Positions 1-9,190 of a stretch of 64,000 bases of DNA are shown here, piece after piece; position 1 is the first letter of the stretch; every line of letters begins with the position of its first letter. Below the pieces are notes generated by a model that worked only from the letters and a program-made list of their open reading frames with translations, did not search any database and was not told the DNA's origin. Origin of the DNA: Chitinophaga sp. YR573 (GTDB lineage Bacteria > Bacteroidota > Bacteroidia > Chitinophagales > Chitinophagaceae); assembly GCF_900110995.1 (NCBI RefSeq), contig NZ_FOJF01000003.1, positions 558,001 through 622,000 on the forward strand. Reading direction: 5' to 3'. The position numbers were made by a program, and so were the translations under genes.

Positions 1-13
1 TCAATACCACTTT

Positions 14-625
14 TTGAAACCGGACCGGATTACATTGGTTTCAATTTGCATTATTCTTGTTATATCCGTCGCAACATTGTCCTTTAAATATGATGATAAA
101 AAAGTAAGTCATACTTCAATTGCAGAAAAAGACAGCATTGTTTCTCAAAAAGCATTTCTCCAGGTGTATAAAGTGCTGATGTCTCCACGCTGCATGAATT
201 GCCATCCTGCAGGGGATGTTCCATTGCAGGGAGATGACAATCATTTGCATCCGCAAGGCGTAAAACGCGGTCCTGAAGGTAAAGGGCTGTATGCATTGAA
301 GTGTTCTAATTGCCATCAGTCAGAAAATACACCCGGTTTGAATATGCCGCCTGGTGTTCCTGATTGGCATTTGCCACCATCAAATATGCGCTTGGTTTTC
401 CAGGGAAGATCTCCTCATGATTTAGCAATGCAATTAAAAAACCGTAAGCAAAACGGAAATAAATCTCTGCACGATTTGATAGAACATATGAACACGGACC
501 TGGTTAAGTGGGCCTGGGAACCCGGCGATGGCAGAAGTAAACCACCTCTCAGTTATGCTGAATTTGTTAATCAGCTTAAAATCTGGATTGATAAAGGTGC
601 TGTTGTACCACCACGAGGGAGGTGA
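14..625 (+). CDS. Di-heme c-type cytochrome-like exported protein (5' end may be cut)
   Basis: The protein has an N-terminal hydrophobic segment (about residues 7-24) that would export or anchor it. Two heme-c attachment motifs follow: CMNCH at 60-64 and CSNCH at 97-101. Family knowledge says each CxxCH covalently binds one heme in the periplasm, so a role in periplasmic electron transfer is inferred; the arrangement resembles small cytochrome partners of isoquinoline 1-oxidoreductase-like enzymes. The start used is TTG at 14, but the frame is open to the window edge, so the true start could lie upstream. No partner oxidoreductase is visible. Its neighbour is the convergent RND pump gene. Confidence 0.7.
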   Translation: MKPDRITLVSICIILVISVATLSFKYDDKKVSHTSIAEKDSIVSQKAFLQVYKVLMSPRCMNCHPAGDVPLQGDDNHLHPQGVKRGPEGKGLYALKCSNCHQSENTPGLNMPPGVPDWHLPPSNMRLVFQGRSPHDLAMQLKNRKQNGNKSLHDLIEHMNTDLVKWAWEPGDGRSKPPLSYAEFVNQLKIWIDKGAVVPPRGR

Positions 626-652
626 TCGTAACGATATATTTATACATACGAA

Positions 653-676
653 GGCCAGAGTAGGACTACTCCGGCC
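653..676. other. Imperfect hairpin between convergent genes
   Basis: GGCCAGAGTA and TACTCCGGCC flank a GGAC loop with one A-C mismatch, in the 96 bases between two convergent genes. There is no T-tract on either side, so it is at best a weak terminator. Confidence 0.25.
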
Positions 677-721
677 GTTGCTTAATAACCTACAACTTTC
701 AAAATTGCTTTAATTGAAAAC

Positions 722-3700
722 CTATTGACCAGTAGATTGTGTGTCTGGCATAGTATAACCTGCCTTTTCTTTACCATTTACCCACTTATTTACTTTTATC
801 CGCCAGCTTTCAATGATCATATAAACTGATGGAACTAATATCAGTGTGAAAATCAGGGAACTGGTAAGTCCTCCAATGATCACCCAGGCCATTGCACTTT
901 TGGTTTCCGAACCGGCTCCGGTTGACAATGCCATAGGTAACATCCCGAATACCATGGCCAGGGTGGTCATTAAGATCGGGCGAATACGTTCTCTTCCTGC
1001 TTCAATCAATGAATCGACTACAGACATACCTTTTTCTTTTTGATGATTGGCAAAGTCTACGATCAGAATACCATTTTTAGCAACAAGTCCTAACAATAGA
1101 ATAATACCCAGCAGAGAGAATACATTGATTGTTTTCATGGTCAGTGCCAGTGCCAGGACAGCACCTATAATTGCTACCGGCATAGAGAATAGCACTACAA
1201 AAGGATATACAACACTTTCGTACAATGCCACCATGATGAGGTAGATCAGCAGTACCCCTATCCCGATAGCCATGAATAAGCTTTTGAAAGAGTCCGCCTG
1301 GTTCTTGGTAAAGCCTTCTTCTGATATCTGTATGCCTTGTGGCAGCCCCTTCCGTGCAATTTTTTCTTTAATTTCATCCATGATAGTACCTGATGGACGT
1401 CCGACAGCAGCAGCATTGATCTGCATCGAGTTTAAACGGTCATTCCGTTCCAGCACAGACTGGGTAAGTGTCTCACGGATATCGGCTACCTCTGTTAAAG
1501 GTATGATCCCGCCACGGCTGTTATAAATATTCAGGTTCCTCACATTGGAGATATTGTTCCTGTCTGCATCATCAAGCTCCAGGTTAATATTATATTCTTC
1601 ACCATTATCGCGATACTTGGTATTGTCATTTCCCTTAAAGGCATATTGTACCGCGCTGCCAACATCCCCCACACTAACACCAAATTTTGCCATCTTATCC
1701 CTGTTCAGTACAATGGATACCTGTGTTTTGGCTTCTTTAGTACTGTATTGCACGTAATCTGCTCCGGGAGTAGAGGCTACAATCTGTTTGATAATAGCCG
1801 CTGCCTTTACTATAGAATCCATATTAGTGCCCTTAACAGCAATCTGAATATCATAAGATGCATTCCCTGTGATACCGGTTAGCTTGATCGTTGGTTTTAA
1901 TCCTGGTATTGCAGATAGTTCCTCACGCAATTGCTTGCCCATATCAGTAGTAGATATTTTCCGGTCTTTTTTATCCACCAGTGTGACCGTTAACTCTGCC
2001 AGGTTGCTATTGCTGGAACCGTTCGTTCCTATGCTGGCCCCTTGTTGCGTACCAACATTCGAGAAAACGTCCTTTACTTCCGGATGTTTCAGGATGATTT
2101 TTTCTGCTTGCGAAACAGTGTAATTTGTTTGTTTTAAAGATGATTGGGATGCAAGATCTATCTGGATATTTAATTCTCCTCTGTCAGACTGACCAATAAA
2201 TTCGGCTCCAACAAATCCTGCCGGGATCAATGCGACCGATCCTATAATGAGGACTGCAACCAGCAGGATCACATATCTTTTATGACTGAGTGCCCATTTC
2301 AGAATATTGGTATAGAAGTCCCGAAATTGATCAATAAGAGATTCAAACCATAAATTGATACGTCCCCATAAAGTGCTCTTATCAAGATGGGGGAGTTTGC
2401 CCCATCGCGAAGCAAGTAATGGTGTCAGTGTGAAGGCAACAAAGAGGCTCATCAATGTAGAGAAGACCACTACAAGTGAATACTCCCTTACAATATTACC
2501 AATAAGGCCCCCGATAAGCGCAAGGGGAAGAAATATCACGACATCCACAAGGGTAATGGCCATTGCCGTAAAACCGATTTCGTTTCGTCCTTCCAGTGCT
2601 GCCGTTCGCTTATCCTTCCCCATTTCAAGGTGACGGAAGATGTTTTCCAGTACTACTATACTATCATCTACCAGAATACCTACAACAAGAGAAAGACTCA
2701 TCAGCGTCATGAGATTGAGGGAGAAATTAAAGGCCCACATCAGTATAAATGTCGGGATCATCGCTGATGGTAATGCCACCAATACAAATGAAGAGCTGCG
2801 CGCGCTATGCAGAAAGAACAGCATCACTGCCGCAACGATCAGGATAGCCAGAAATATGTCTTCAATCACGGCATCGGCAGATTTCAATGTATATATTGAC
2901 TGGTCTGCAGCAATATGATAGCTAAATCCGTAAGAAGCATAAGTCGTTTTCAGTTCTTCGAGTTTTTGTGCTGCAAGCTGACATACTTTTACGGTATTGG
3001 CATCCGTCTGTTTTTTAATTTCAATACCGATGGCAGGTTGTCCATTCAGTCTGTTTAAAGTAGTATTTTCTTCCTGCCCGTCTGTTACATATGCAACGTC
3101 TTTTAGTTGTATCCGGCTGCCATCATTATTTTGTTTGATAATGACATTTCTGAGATCTTCAACGTTCTTTATCTTGGCATTTAAGTCGATGGAGTAACGC
3201 GTGTTTGAACTCTTCAAAGAGCCGGCGGGATAAGAAGCACCACTATAAACTACCGCCTGGTTTACATCCGTAACGGAGATGTTATAGGCCTTTAGTTTAT
3301 CATTATCCAGCGCAACATTAATCTGGCGTTCAGTACCTCCGGTAATATCAATCTGAGCAACACCAGGTATATTTGTCAGTAGTGGTTTTACCTGCTGATC
3401 TATAAAATCATATAGTTTGGTGTCGGTAAGCGTGGAGGTCACACTTACTTTCATAATCGCCTGGTCATCCGAACTAAACCTGGTAACAATGGGGTCGTCC
3501 GCATCCGCTGGTAAAGTAGACTTTATCTGGTTTATCTTTCTTTCGGCATCAAGTTGCGCCTGCTTCACATTTGCATCGTTGTTCAATTCAATGGTAACGC
3601 TGGACATACCTTCCTGCGAAGAAGAGCTGATCTTGTCTACTCCTTCAATGGCAGCCACAGCATCCTCAATGGGCTTTGTTACACTGGTCTTTACTTCAGC

Positions 3701-3868
3701 AGGTGAGGCACCGGTATACGTGGTGGTAACTGTAAGCATGTTCGTTTCGAACTTGGGAAGCAGATTATAGTTCAGTGTTTTATAACTGATATATCCAAAT
3801 AACAACAGTGTTACAAAAATAACCGTGATGAACAATGGACGCTTTATAGCTAATTCAGTAATACTCAT
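722..3868 (-). CDS. RND multidrug efflux pump, inner-membrane transporter (AcrB/HAE1-like)
   Basis: At 1048 residues the length is typical of proton-driven AcrB-family pumps. TM1 lies at about 11-29. The TM4 acidic pair DD is at 401-402 in GILVDDSIVVLEN, and the TM10 lysine is at 931 in GLVAKNGILIVDF; in the family these form the proton relay. Two large periplasmic loops follow TM1 and TM7. The gene is the last of a minus-strand operon with its membrane fusion protein (5 nt gap), TolC, an outer-membrane-like protein and a MarR regulator. The substrate cannot be read from sequence; hydrophobic drugs or toxic compounds are the usual cargo. Confidence 0.95.
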   Translation of the reverse strand: MSITELAIKRPLFITVIFVTLLLFGYISYKTLNYNLLPKFETNMLTVTTTYTGASPAEVKTSVTKPIEDAVAAIEGVDKISSSSQEGMSSVTIELNNDANVKQAQLDAERKINQIKSTLPADADDPIVTRFSSDDQAIMKVSVTSTLTDTKLYDFIDQQVKPLLTNIPGVAQIDITGGTERQINVALDNDKLKAYNISVTDVNQAVVYSGASYPAGSLKSSNTRYSIDLNAKIKNVEDLRNVIIKQNNDGSRIQLKDVAYVTDGQEENTTLNRLNGQPAIGIEIKKQTDANTVKVCQLAAQKLEELKTTYASYGFSYHIAADQSIYTLKSADAVIEDIFLAILIVAAVMLFFLHSARSSSFVLVALPSAMIPTFILMWAFNFSLNLMTLMSLSLVVGILVDDSIVVLENIFRHLEMGKDKRTAALEGRNEIGFTAMAITLVDVVIFLPLALIGGLIGNIVREYSLVVVFSTLMSLFVAFTLTPLLASRWGKLPHLDKSTLWGRINLWFESLIDQFRDFYTNILKWALSHKRYVILLVAVLIIGSVALIPAGFVGAEFIGQSDRGELNIQIDLASQSSLKQTNYTVSQAEKIILKHPEVKDVFSNVGTQQGASIGTNGSSNSNLAELTVTLVDKKDRKISTTDMGKQLREELSAIPGLKPTIKLTGITGNASYDIQIAVKGTNMDSIVKAAAIIKQIVASTPGADYVQYSTKEAKTQVSIVLNRDKMAKFGVSVGDVGSAVQYAFKGNDNTKYRDNGEEYNINLELDDADRNNISNVRNLNIYNSRGGIIPLTEVADIRETLTQSVLERNDRLNSMQINAAAVGRPSGTIMDEIKEKIARKGLPQGIQISEEGFTKNQADSFKSLFMAIGIGVLLIYLIMVALYESVVYPFVVLFSMPVAIIGAVLALALTMKTINVFSLLGIILLLGLVAKNGILIVDFANHQKEKGMSVVDSLIEAGRERIRPILMTTLAMVFGMLPMALSTGAGSETKSAMAWVIIGGLTSSLIFTLILVPSVYMIIESWRIKVNKWVNGKEKAGYTMPDTQSTGQ

Positions 3869-3873
3869 AATGG

Positions 3874-4947
3874 TTATTTTTTATTTTGATCAATTGATTG
3901 AACAAAACTGCCTGATAATATATTGATCAACCCACTGGTAATGACATGTTCTCCATTGCTCAGTCCACTCAGAACTTCTATGTATTCACCATTTTCCCGT
4001 CCGGGAATGATTTTCCTTTCTACCGCTTTGCCATTTTGTACCACATAGACATATGGATTTTTAGTACCTTCCACTAATGCGATTTTTGGAATCTGCAAAG
4101 CTTCAGTTTGTTGTTTTTCACCAAAAAATACCTGTACATATAAACCGGCTTTCAACCTGTTACCGTCTTTGTTTTCAATGAGTAACTCTGCGAGGTAGTT
4201 ATGGTTATCATCACCTTTAGGACTAACAAAAATGACTTTTCCGGTAAACGTTTCACCTGGGAAAGATTCTGTGGTAACAAGTGCATTTTGTCCTGATTTA
4301 ATAGACATCACCTGGTTTTCCGGTACGTAGACCTTCGCTTTCAGATTATATACATCCACCACTGTCCCAATAATTCCCCCTGCATTTACATATTCACCGC
4401 TTATCATCTTTTTATCGGTAACAACTCCACTTACAGGTGATACGATATTTGATTTGGAAATCTGGCTGCGCAATTGAGCTGCCTCCAGTTTTTTGCTATC
4501 AAGATCATATTTGGCATCGGTTACAGCATTGGCGTTAGTGGCATTACCTGCCACCAGTATTTTATTGCGTTCATAGTCGCGGTTCAGCTTTTCTATTGAA
4601 AGTTCCGCTGCATCCAGTTTCAGCTGGGTTTCCCTTATATCGATATGACCTACAACCTGACCTTTTCCCACCACTGTTCCCAATTCAATATTCAGGCTTT
4701 CGATACGGCCCGATATCTCAGCAGAGATACTACCTTCGTCTTTTGCAGCAAGCGTTGCCGGCAGGGAAATATCGCCCTGAATGGCCATTACTCTGGCTGT
4801 ATCCAGCGATACAGAAACAGGGACATGGGAACGGTCTACTGGTTTTTTATTTTCGTCTAATGTCTTTTTATTTCGAAAAAGAAGAAAGACAATGACTCCA
4901 ATTATCGCAATTACAATCAAAATGGTAAATATTCTTTTGCTTTTCAT
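3874..4947 (-). CDS. RND periplasmic adaptor (membrane fusion protein)
   Basis: A 357-residue HlyD/AcrA-type adaptor that bridges the inner-membrane pump to TolC. An N-terminal hydrophobic anchor spans about 5-23 and there is no lipobox cysteine. Two half lipoyl-like segments (about 75-105 and 165-195) enclose a coiled-coil hairpin (about 108-160), followed by beta-barrel and membrane-proximal domains. It sits 5 nt upstream of the pump gene and 10 nt downstream of the TolC-like gene, which fixes its role as part of a tripartite efflux system. Confidence 0.93.
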   Translation of the reverse strand: MKSKRIFTILIVIAIIGVIVFLLFRNKKTLDENKKPVDRSHVPVSVSLDTARVMAIQGDISLPATLAAKDEGSISAEISGRIESLNIELGTVVGKGQVVGHIDIRETQLKLDAAELSIEKLNRDYERNKILVAGNATNANAVTDAKYDLDSKKLEAAQLRSQISKSNIVSPVSGVVTDKKMISGEYVNAGGIIGTVVDVYNLKAKVYVPENQVMSIKSGQNALVTTESFPGETFTGKVIFVSPKGDDNHNYLAELLIENKDGNRLKAGLYVQVFFGEKQQTEALQIPKIALVEGTKNPYVYVVQNGKAVERKIIPGRENGEYIEVLSGLSNGEHVITSGLINILSGSFVQSIDQNKK

Positions 4948-4957
4948 TTCTTATTGA

Positions 4958-6328
4958 TTATTTAAGATTTGTTACATAAGAGCTTAAAGAACCTTTGGCT
5001 TTTTCCAATGCTATTTGTGCGGTCAGAAAATCCAGAAGGGAAGTGATATAATTAGTCTGTGCTTCTTTAAAGGAAGAATCCGCATCCAGATAAGAGGATA
5101 GAGTAGAAGTCCCTTCCCTGTATTCAACAGCAGAGGCATCCATTACGTCTCTGGCAAGGTCAAGGTTCTCCTTATTTTTTTTCAGACTGGTATAAGAACT
5201 AAACAGATTGTTGCCTGCATTTTCGAAATCAAGTTTATAATTCTGAACATTCATCTTCATCGTAAGATTTTGCGTTTGAAGATTAAGCTGACTTTGTTTC
5301 AACTGACTGCTTTTTTTGAACCCGCTAAAGATGGGAATACTCAGTTTTACCCCGATGGCAGAATAGTCAAACCAATTGGAGAAAGCATTGGAAAATTCTG
5401 TACCGTAAGCATTCACTCCATATTTAGCATATATTGAAAAGGTTGGAAGAAAGGCTGCTTTTTTCTTTTTAACATCAATTTCTTTCGATGAAAGATTCTG
5501 CTGATCTATCTTAAAATCAGTAAGCTTTGAAGTATCCAGTTCGTTTATTAATTGAAGGTCTATATGCGTTGAATAATCAACATGCTGGTCAATGGCAAGG
5601 GGCGCTTTAAGGTCCAGCCCCATTGCATTTTTCAGTTTATTTAAAGCGAGTTTCAAATAATTGTCGTTCAGTGCAAGTTCTGACTGTACATTATTCAGGT
5701 TAACGCGGGAACGGTCATACTCACTCTTTTTTACGACACCTTGCTCATAGCGTAGTTTTAGGATATCGAGTAGCTGCTTGTATTGGGTCTCGTTATCTCT
5801 CAGCAGTGTTCCTTTTTCCCCGTAAGTAAGCACTTCATAGTAAGCAGATGCCGTATTATAGATAAGTGTCTCATTCTCTTTCAATACGTTGAGGTCTGCA
5901 ATTTCTTTATCAACCCTGGCTGATTTGATAGTTAATGCAGAAGACTTATCAAAAATTGTCTGGTCTGCCTGCAGATATCCGCCTGTACTGAATTTGCTCC
6001 CCATTTGGAGTTTGGTTTCATTAGCAGAAAATGTTCCGGCAGGAATAATAGATGTTTGCAGCTTGATGTTATAATCGAGGCTGGTATTAGCTGATACTGA
6101 GGGAAGGAAGGCGGCTTTATTTTCCCTGATCTTTTCTCTCGTTACCTGTGCATTATTTGCATAAATACTACTGTTAGGATGATTCCTTAGCGTAAACTGA
6201 ATACAGTCTTTTAAGCTAAAGGAATCCTTTGCCTGCCCTGAAACCTTATTGAAGGATAGAGATGCCGTAATTACTAATAGAAAGAGTAATTTCCTGTGAA
6301 AAATACATTGCTTTAGTTGATGTGACAT
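4958..6328 (-). CDS. TolC-family outer-membrane efflux protein
   Basis: A 456-residue TolC-like channel. A signal peptide occupies about residues 11-32 and ends near SGQA. Long alpha-helical stretches in two repeated halves (about 60-220 and 265-450) match the two-fold OEP repeat that builds the trimeric periplasmic tunnel. It is co-directional with the adaptor and the pump, so it should form the outer-membrane exit of the same complex. Nothing looks truncated. Confidence 0.92.
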   Translation of the reverse strand: MSHQLKQCIFHRKLLFLLVITASLSFNKVSGQAKDSFSLKDCIQFTLRNHPNSSIYANNAQVTREKIRENKAAFLPSVSANTSLDYNIKLQTSIIPAGTFSANETKLQMGSKFSTGGYLQADQTIFDKSSALTIKSARVDKEIADLNVLKENETLIYNTASAYYEVLTYGEKGTLLRDNETQYKQLLDILKLRYEQGVVKKSEYDRSRVNLNNVQSELALNDNYLKLALNKLKNAMGLDLKAPLAIDQHVDYSTHIDLQLINELDTSKLTDFKIDQQNLSSKEIDVKKKKAAFLPTFSIYAKYGVNAYGTEFSNAFSNWFDYSAIGVKLSIPIFSGFKKSSQLKQSQLNLQTQNLTMKMNVQNYKLDFENAGNNLFSSYTSLKKNKENLDLARDVMDASAVEYREGTSTLSSYLDADSSFKEAQTNYITSLLDFLTAQIALEKAKGSLSSYVTNLK

Positions 6329-6349
6329 AGCATTTTATTGTGTTATTAT

Positions 6350-7816
6350 CTATCTGATGTTTTTATTAATTTCCCTCAGTATTCTTTTATTCCTGCTGAA
6401 ACCAGGACCGAACATGTATCCAATGTTAAACTGAAGCTTCAAACCACTGTAATTCTCCAGTCCCCCTATTGAAGGATTATAATTGGGGCTCCATACATAT
6501 TTCAGCGCCATATCATACAGTACCCTTTTCCCCAACCGGGAGGATAATCCGAGACCGGACTGAATGGAAAGTTTCTTCTGCGTATAATCTGTAGTGGAAA
6601 GCGAGCCTGTCATATTTCCTTTTACCCTGATGAGCGTTGTATTCGTAGCTCCTGCACCAAACAGGAAATACGCTTTAGGTTCGGCGATGAGTTTAGCCCT
6701 TTCAGAGAAATACTTTGCATGTAATTCCGGATCATTTGTATGGGGATCAATATGTGACATGTTCCCCATCAATGTATTTCGCAATCTCTTACCATATAAT
6801 CCTCCTAAACCAATTTTCATATAAGAGGAAATGGAAAAAATCGACCCGGCACCTCCCGAAAAGGATGTACCATAAACGTCAACGGCTTTGGATGGGATAT
6901 TCAATTGTAGTTCCACGCCTATTCTGTCCTTATTAGTAATAAACCGCTCAGATGCCAATCCGAATACAAAGGCATTATCTGAAATATTTACTCTTGTTTT
7001 GGTATCCTCGGCCCCATGTGCGTAGGCAGGAAAGTACATTCCTCCCATCGTTATACTTACTACCCTGTTATCGGTATTATCAGTCAGCAATCTTTCATCA
7101 AGAATAAATTTTGCCCTTGCATATGCGCGTTCTCTCCTTGAAAGGCGATCGATTTCCCATACTTGAGTAGTATCAGGTAAAAGGGGCGGATTCTTTATAA
7201 AATAGACACTATCTAAAGTTTGTTCCCTCACGGTCAACCGGTATGGATTTTTTTTGCTGATGGTATGACGCATTGGATACAGCACCGTTGCAGTGTAAGC
7301 CATAGCTATACCTGTAGCAGGCATCATATAGAGCATGCCGGGAAAGGAGGTGAATTCTGTTGGCAGCAGGGATATAAAGGGCATGGTAAGTGAGTTTTTG
7401 GCTGTGTTCTCACCATTTTTGTGATATACCCTGAAGGATGTAATATTTCTGATATAGACCGTATCAAAACCAGTCTGCCTTGCAGAAAGAGGGAAAGGAT
7501 GTCTGCGGGCAAGAATTAAAGTGCTATCCGTAATGAAGACAATAGGAGCTTCATAGTAAAAAGTCTTCTTGTTAAAATCAACCCTTGCAAGGGGTTGTGC
7601 TTTATGTCTTACCTCATCGGACCGTATCCATAATTTAATGTACGCACCCTGCTGTATGCTATCTTTTTTGCCTGTGCGTACATTTTCTTCAACAAGGATC
7701 TTTTGCTTATTGCTATCGACTAACAGTGAGAGAGAATATGTGGACTGGCCATTTGATTTTTGGCTTAAAACCGACAGCGAAAACACAATGATACACCTGG
7801 TATGCAATTGTTCCAT
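6350..7816 (-). CDS. Exported protein with likely outer-membrane beta-barrel C-terminus, efflux-operon member
   Basis: I do not recognise the family. I chose the ATG at 7816 because it gives a signal peptide (about residues 1-24, ending SNGQ); the frame stays open to a TTG at 7891. The mature first half is soluble-looking with DTVY/DSVYFIKN-type strands. The last 200 residues alternate polar and hydrophobic with many glycines and aromatics, as in porin-like barrels. It lies between marR and tolC in an otherwise standard efflux operon, 22 nt from tolC, so a cell-envelope role under MarR control is inferred. Substrate and function are unknown. Confidence 0.7.
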   Translation of the reverse strand: MEQLHTRCIIVFSLSVLSQKSNGQSTYSLSLLVDSNKQKILVEENVRTGKKDSIQQGAYIKLWIRSDEVRHKAQPLARVDFNKKTFYYEAPIVFITDSTLILARRHPFPLSARQTGFDTVYIRNITSFRVYHKNGENTAKNSLTMPFISLLPTEFTSFPGMLYMMPATGIAMAYTATVLYPMRHTISKKNPYRLTVREQTLDSVYFIKNPPLLPDTTQVWEIDRLSRRERAYARAKFILDERLLTDNTDNRVVSITMGGMYFPAYAHGAEDTKTRVNISDNAFVFGLASERFITNKDRIGVELQLNIPSKAVDVYGTSFSGGAGSIFSISSYMKIGLGGLYGKRLRNTLMGNMSHIDPHTNDPELHAKYFSERAKLIAEPKAYFLFGAGATNTTLIRVKGNMTGSLSTTDYTQKKLSIQSGLGLSSRLGKRVLYDMALKYVWSPNYNPSIGGLENYSGLKLQFNIGYMFGPGFSRNKRILREINKNIR

Positions 7817-7937
7817 AATTTTTGATTTATAATACTGGTTCATTAACTGTCTAAATCCGTCCCTTGTGTTTTGTTCACTTTTATCTACCAATGCCCTTAT
7901 TATATAGTTGATATTGAATATTATCTCTTTGTGAGAA

Positions 7938-7955
7938 GATTGATATTATCAACTA
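7938..7955. promoter_or_regulatory. Candidate MarR operator, downstream copy
   Basis: GATTGATATTATCAACTA contains an inverted repeat TTGATA-T-TATCAA. It matches the site upstream of marR (8436-8453) at 17 of 18 positions. A further half-site TTGATATT starts at 7908, 32 bp away, about three helical turns. It lies between marR and the next efflux-operon gene, so it could give MarR control over a second, internal start point. Confidence 0.55.
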
Positions 7956-7969
7956 TTAGAGTAAAAAAA

Positions 7970-8398
7970 TTATTTTTTCAAGTTGGATTTAATGACTGAA
8001 AGTGCTTTTGATAAAGCAGCTAAATCATCTCCAGACATGCCTTCGAGAAAGTGCTCAGCCACTTTCGCCTCAAGTTCAAGGGCTTTCTGAATTGTTTCAG
8101 CGCCTTTCTTGGTTAATACGAGATGTTTCTTACGACGATCTTCCGTATCGGCGATCCTTACAATCATTTTTTTCTTTTGCAAGCTATCTATGATCCTTAA
8201 AACACCAGATTTGTCTTTGCTAAGCATATGTGCAATGTCCTGCTGAATAACATCATCATTGGAATTCAGAATGCTAAGTAGTATGAACTGTTCCATTGCC
8301 AGATCAAGACCACTGTCCCTAATCGCAGTAGCGATCTGTTTACCCATTAATTTAAAGGTTTCTGCAATTTGTAAACCCAGTGTCGTTTTATTTATCAA
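7970..8398 (-). CDS. MarR-family transcriptional regulator of the efflux operon
   Basis: A 142-residue winged-helix protein of usual MarR length. The start is TTG at 8398; no ATG fits the family N-terminus better. The winged helix lies about 35-100, with recognition-helix region DIAHMLSKDKSGVLRIIDSLQKK and the wing around DTEDRRKKHLVLTKKG, where the DxRxK pattern is characteristic. Helices at both ends form the dimer interface. It heads the efflux operon and its promoter overlaps a dyad repeated before the next gene, pointing to autoregulation and ligand-relieved repression, as known for the family. Confidence 0.9.
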   Translation of the reverse strand: MINKTTLGLQIAETFKLMGKQIATAIRDSGLDLAMEQFILLSILNSNDDVIQQDIAHMLSKDKSGVLRIIDSLQKKKMIVRIADTEDRRKKHLVLTKKGAETIQKALELEAKVAEHFLEGMSGDDLAALSKALSVIKSNLKK

Positions 8399-8420
8399 GA
8401 CGAAAAGTTTAATTCTGAAG

Positions 8421-8450
8421 CAAAGATAGATATTTGATTGATATTAACAA
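8421..8450 (-). promoter_or_regulatory. marR promoter
   Basis: On the minus strand, TTG (8450-8448), 19 nt, then TATCTTTG (8428-8421) matches the Bacteroidota housekeeping promoter (TTTG/TTG, N19, TAnnTTTG). Transcription would begin about 15 nt before the TTG start of marR. The candidate operator at 8436-8453 covers the -33 element and part of the spacer. Confidence 0.65.
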
Positions 8451-8453
8451 CTA
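8436..8453. promoter_or_regulatory. Candidate MarR operator, promoter copy
   Basis: GATTGATATTAACAACTA differs at one position from the site at 7938-7955. It overlaps the -33 element of the marR promoter, where a bound dimer would block RNA polymerase. Confidence 0.55.
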
Positions 8454-8625
8454 ATTTTTCCAAGGGGTTACTTTTGGTTAAGCCGGGCAGGCCGGCGGAG
8501 GCAGCGCCATGCTCTCTATTATGCGCAAAGCTGTCAGGCTGATTGATGAAGATACAAATGATACCAGGAAGGGGTTGTCTAAAAGATGAACACTACTGCC
8601 TATAAACCTGTGAGGAATAATCCGG

Positions 8626-8916
8626 TTAATAAGATAATGGATTTCTGCCCGTGTGCCGTAGGCGTATTATACGAATTTCATTAGGCATTATCCGGTAGGA
8701 TACTCTGAAATGGTGTTTTTCAAAAGCACGCCAGTTACTATCGTTAGCTAACTTATACTTGTCCGGTGGATATTTTTTTGGGTGATTGGGTAAGTCAATG
8801 GTAATATCAATGATTTCATCCCTTACTTTAGCGGCATTGAGTGGTGAATCCTGAAAAATATACTCATAGGCTTTTTGTAGTTCCGCTTTAGCCTGTTTAC
8901 TCCAAACTGTTACCAT
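8626..8916 (-). CDS. RelE/ParE-family toxin of a type II toxin-antitoxin pair
   Basis: A 96-residue protein with the RelE/ParE pattern: an N-terminal W-S-K-Q-A-K-A-E-L helix, then NHPKKYPPDKY, and C-terminal strands with FRVSYRI and IIRLRHTGRNP. Family members cleave mRNA on the ribosome (RelE) or poison gyrase (ParE); sequence alone does not tell which. The ATG overlaps the end of the antitoxin gene by 7 nt, the usual antitoxin-first order that couples translation. Confidence 0.85.
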   Translation of the reverse strand: MVTVWSKQAKAELQKAYEYIFQDSPLNAAKVRDEIIDITIDLPNHPKKYPPDKYKLANDSNWRAFEKHHFRVSYRIMPNEIRIIRLRHTGRNPLSY

Positions 8917-9125
8917 TTACTGGCTTCTTTTTTTAAATCGACGGCGGTAATAAAATCCCCATTTTCAATTTCATCATTGCCGGCTTTCAGGTCCTGATTA
9001 TATTCGGCAAGAGTTTGCGGTTTTTCAGAAGTATGGTATCCTATACCCATAATTTTCAGGGTGCGTATCAACCACTCCTTTTTTGAAGCATCCTCAATAT
9101 TGTCAAAATCAATTATAAGTTCCAT
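8910..9125 (-). CDS. Antitoxin of the RelE/ParE-type pair
   Basis: A 71-residue acidic protein directly upstream of, and overlapping, the toxin gene. The N-terminal MELIIDFDNIEDASKKEWLI may form the dimer/DNA-binding part. The C-terminal half (about 40-71) is a charged extended helix, typical of the segment that wraps the toxin. No named antitoxin fold is obvious from sequence, so the call rests mainly on size, order and overlap. Confidence 0.75.
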   Translation of the reverse strand: MELIIDFDNIEDASKKEWLIRTLKIMGIGYHTSEKPQTLAEYNQDLKAGNDEIENGDFITAVDLKKEASKW

Positions 9126-9182
9126 GAGTCTCGTTTTTCTGTCTAAACCTTATTTTCAATATACTTATTCCCAATCGCTTTA

Positions 9183-9190
9183 CAAAGTTA
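9183..9190 (-). promoter_or_regulatory. -7 box of the toxin-antitoxin operon
   Basis: The minus strand reads TAACTTTG, a full match to TAnnTTTG, about 58 nt before the antitoxin ATG. No good -33 element is seen at the expected distance. The 294-base gap 9126-9419 otherwise shows nothing I can assign. Confidence 0.4.

Noticed and set aside
8509..8589. Short plus-strand ORF of 26 codons with a GC-rich stretch before it
   Set aside because: Too short to judge, no recognisable domain and no partner; it may be a relic, but nothing supports a gene.
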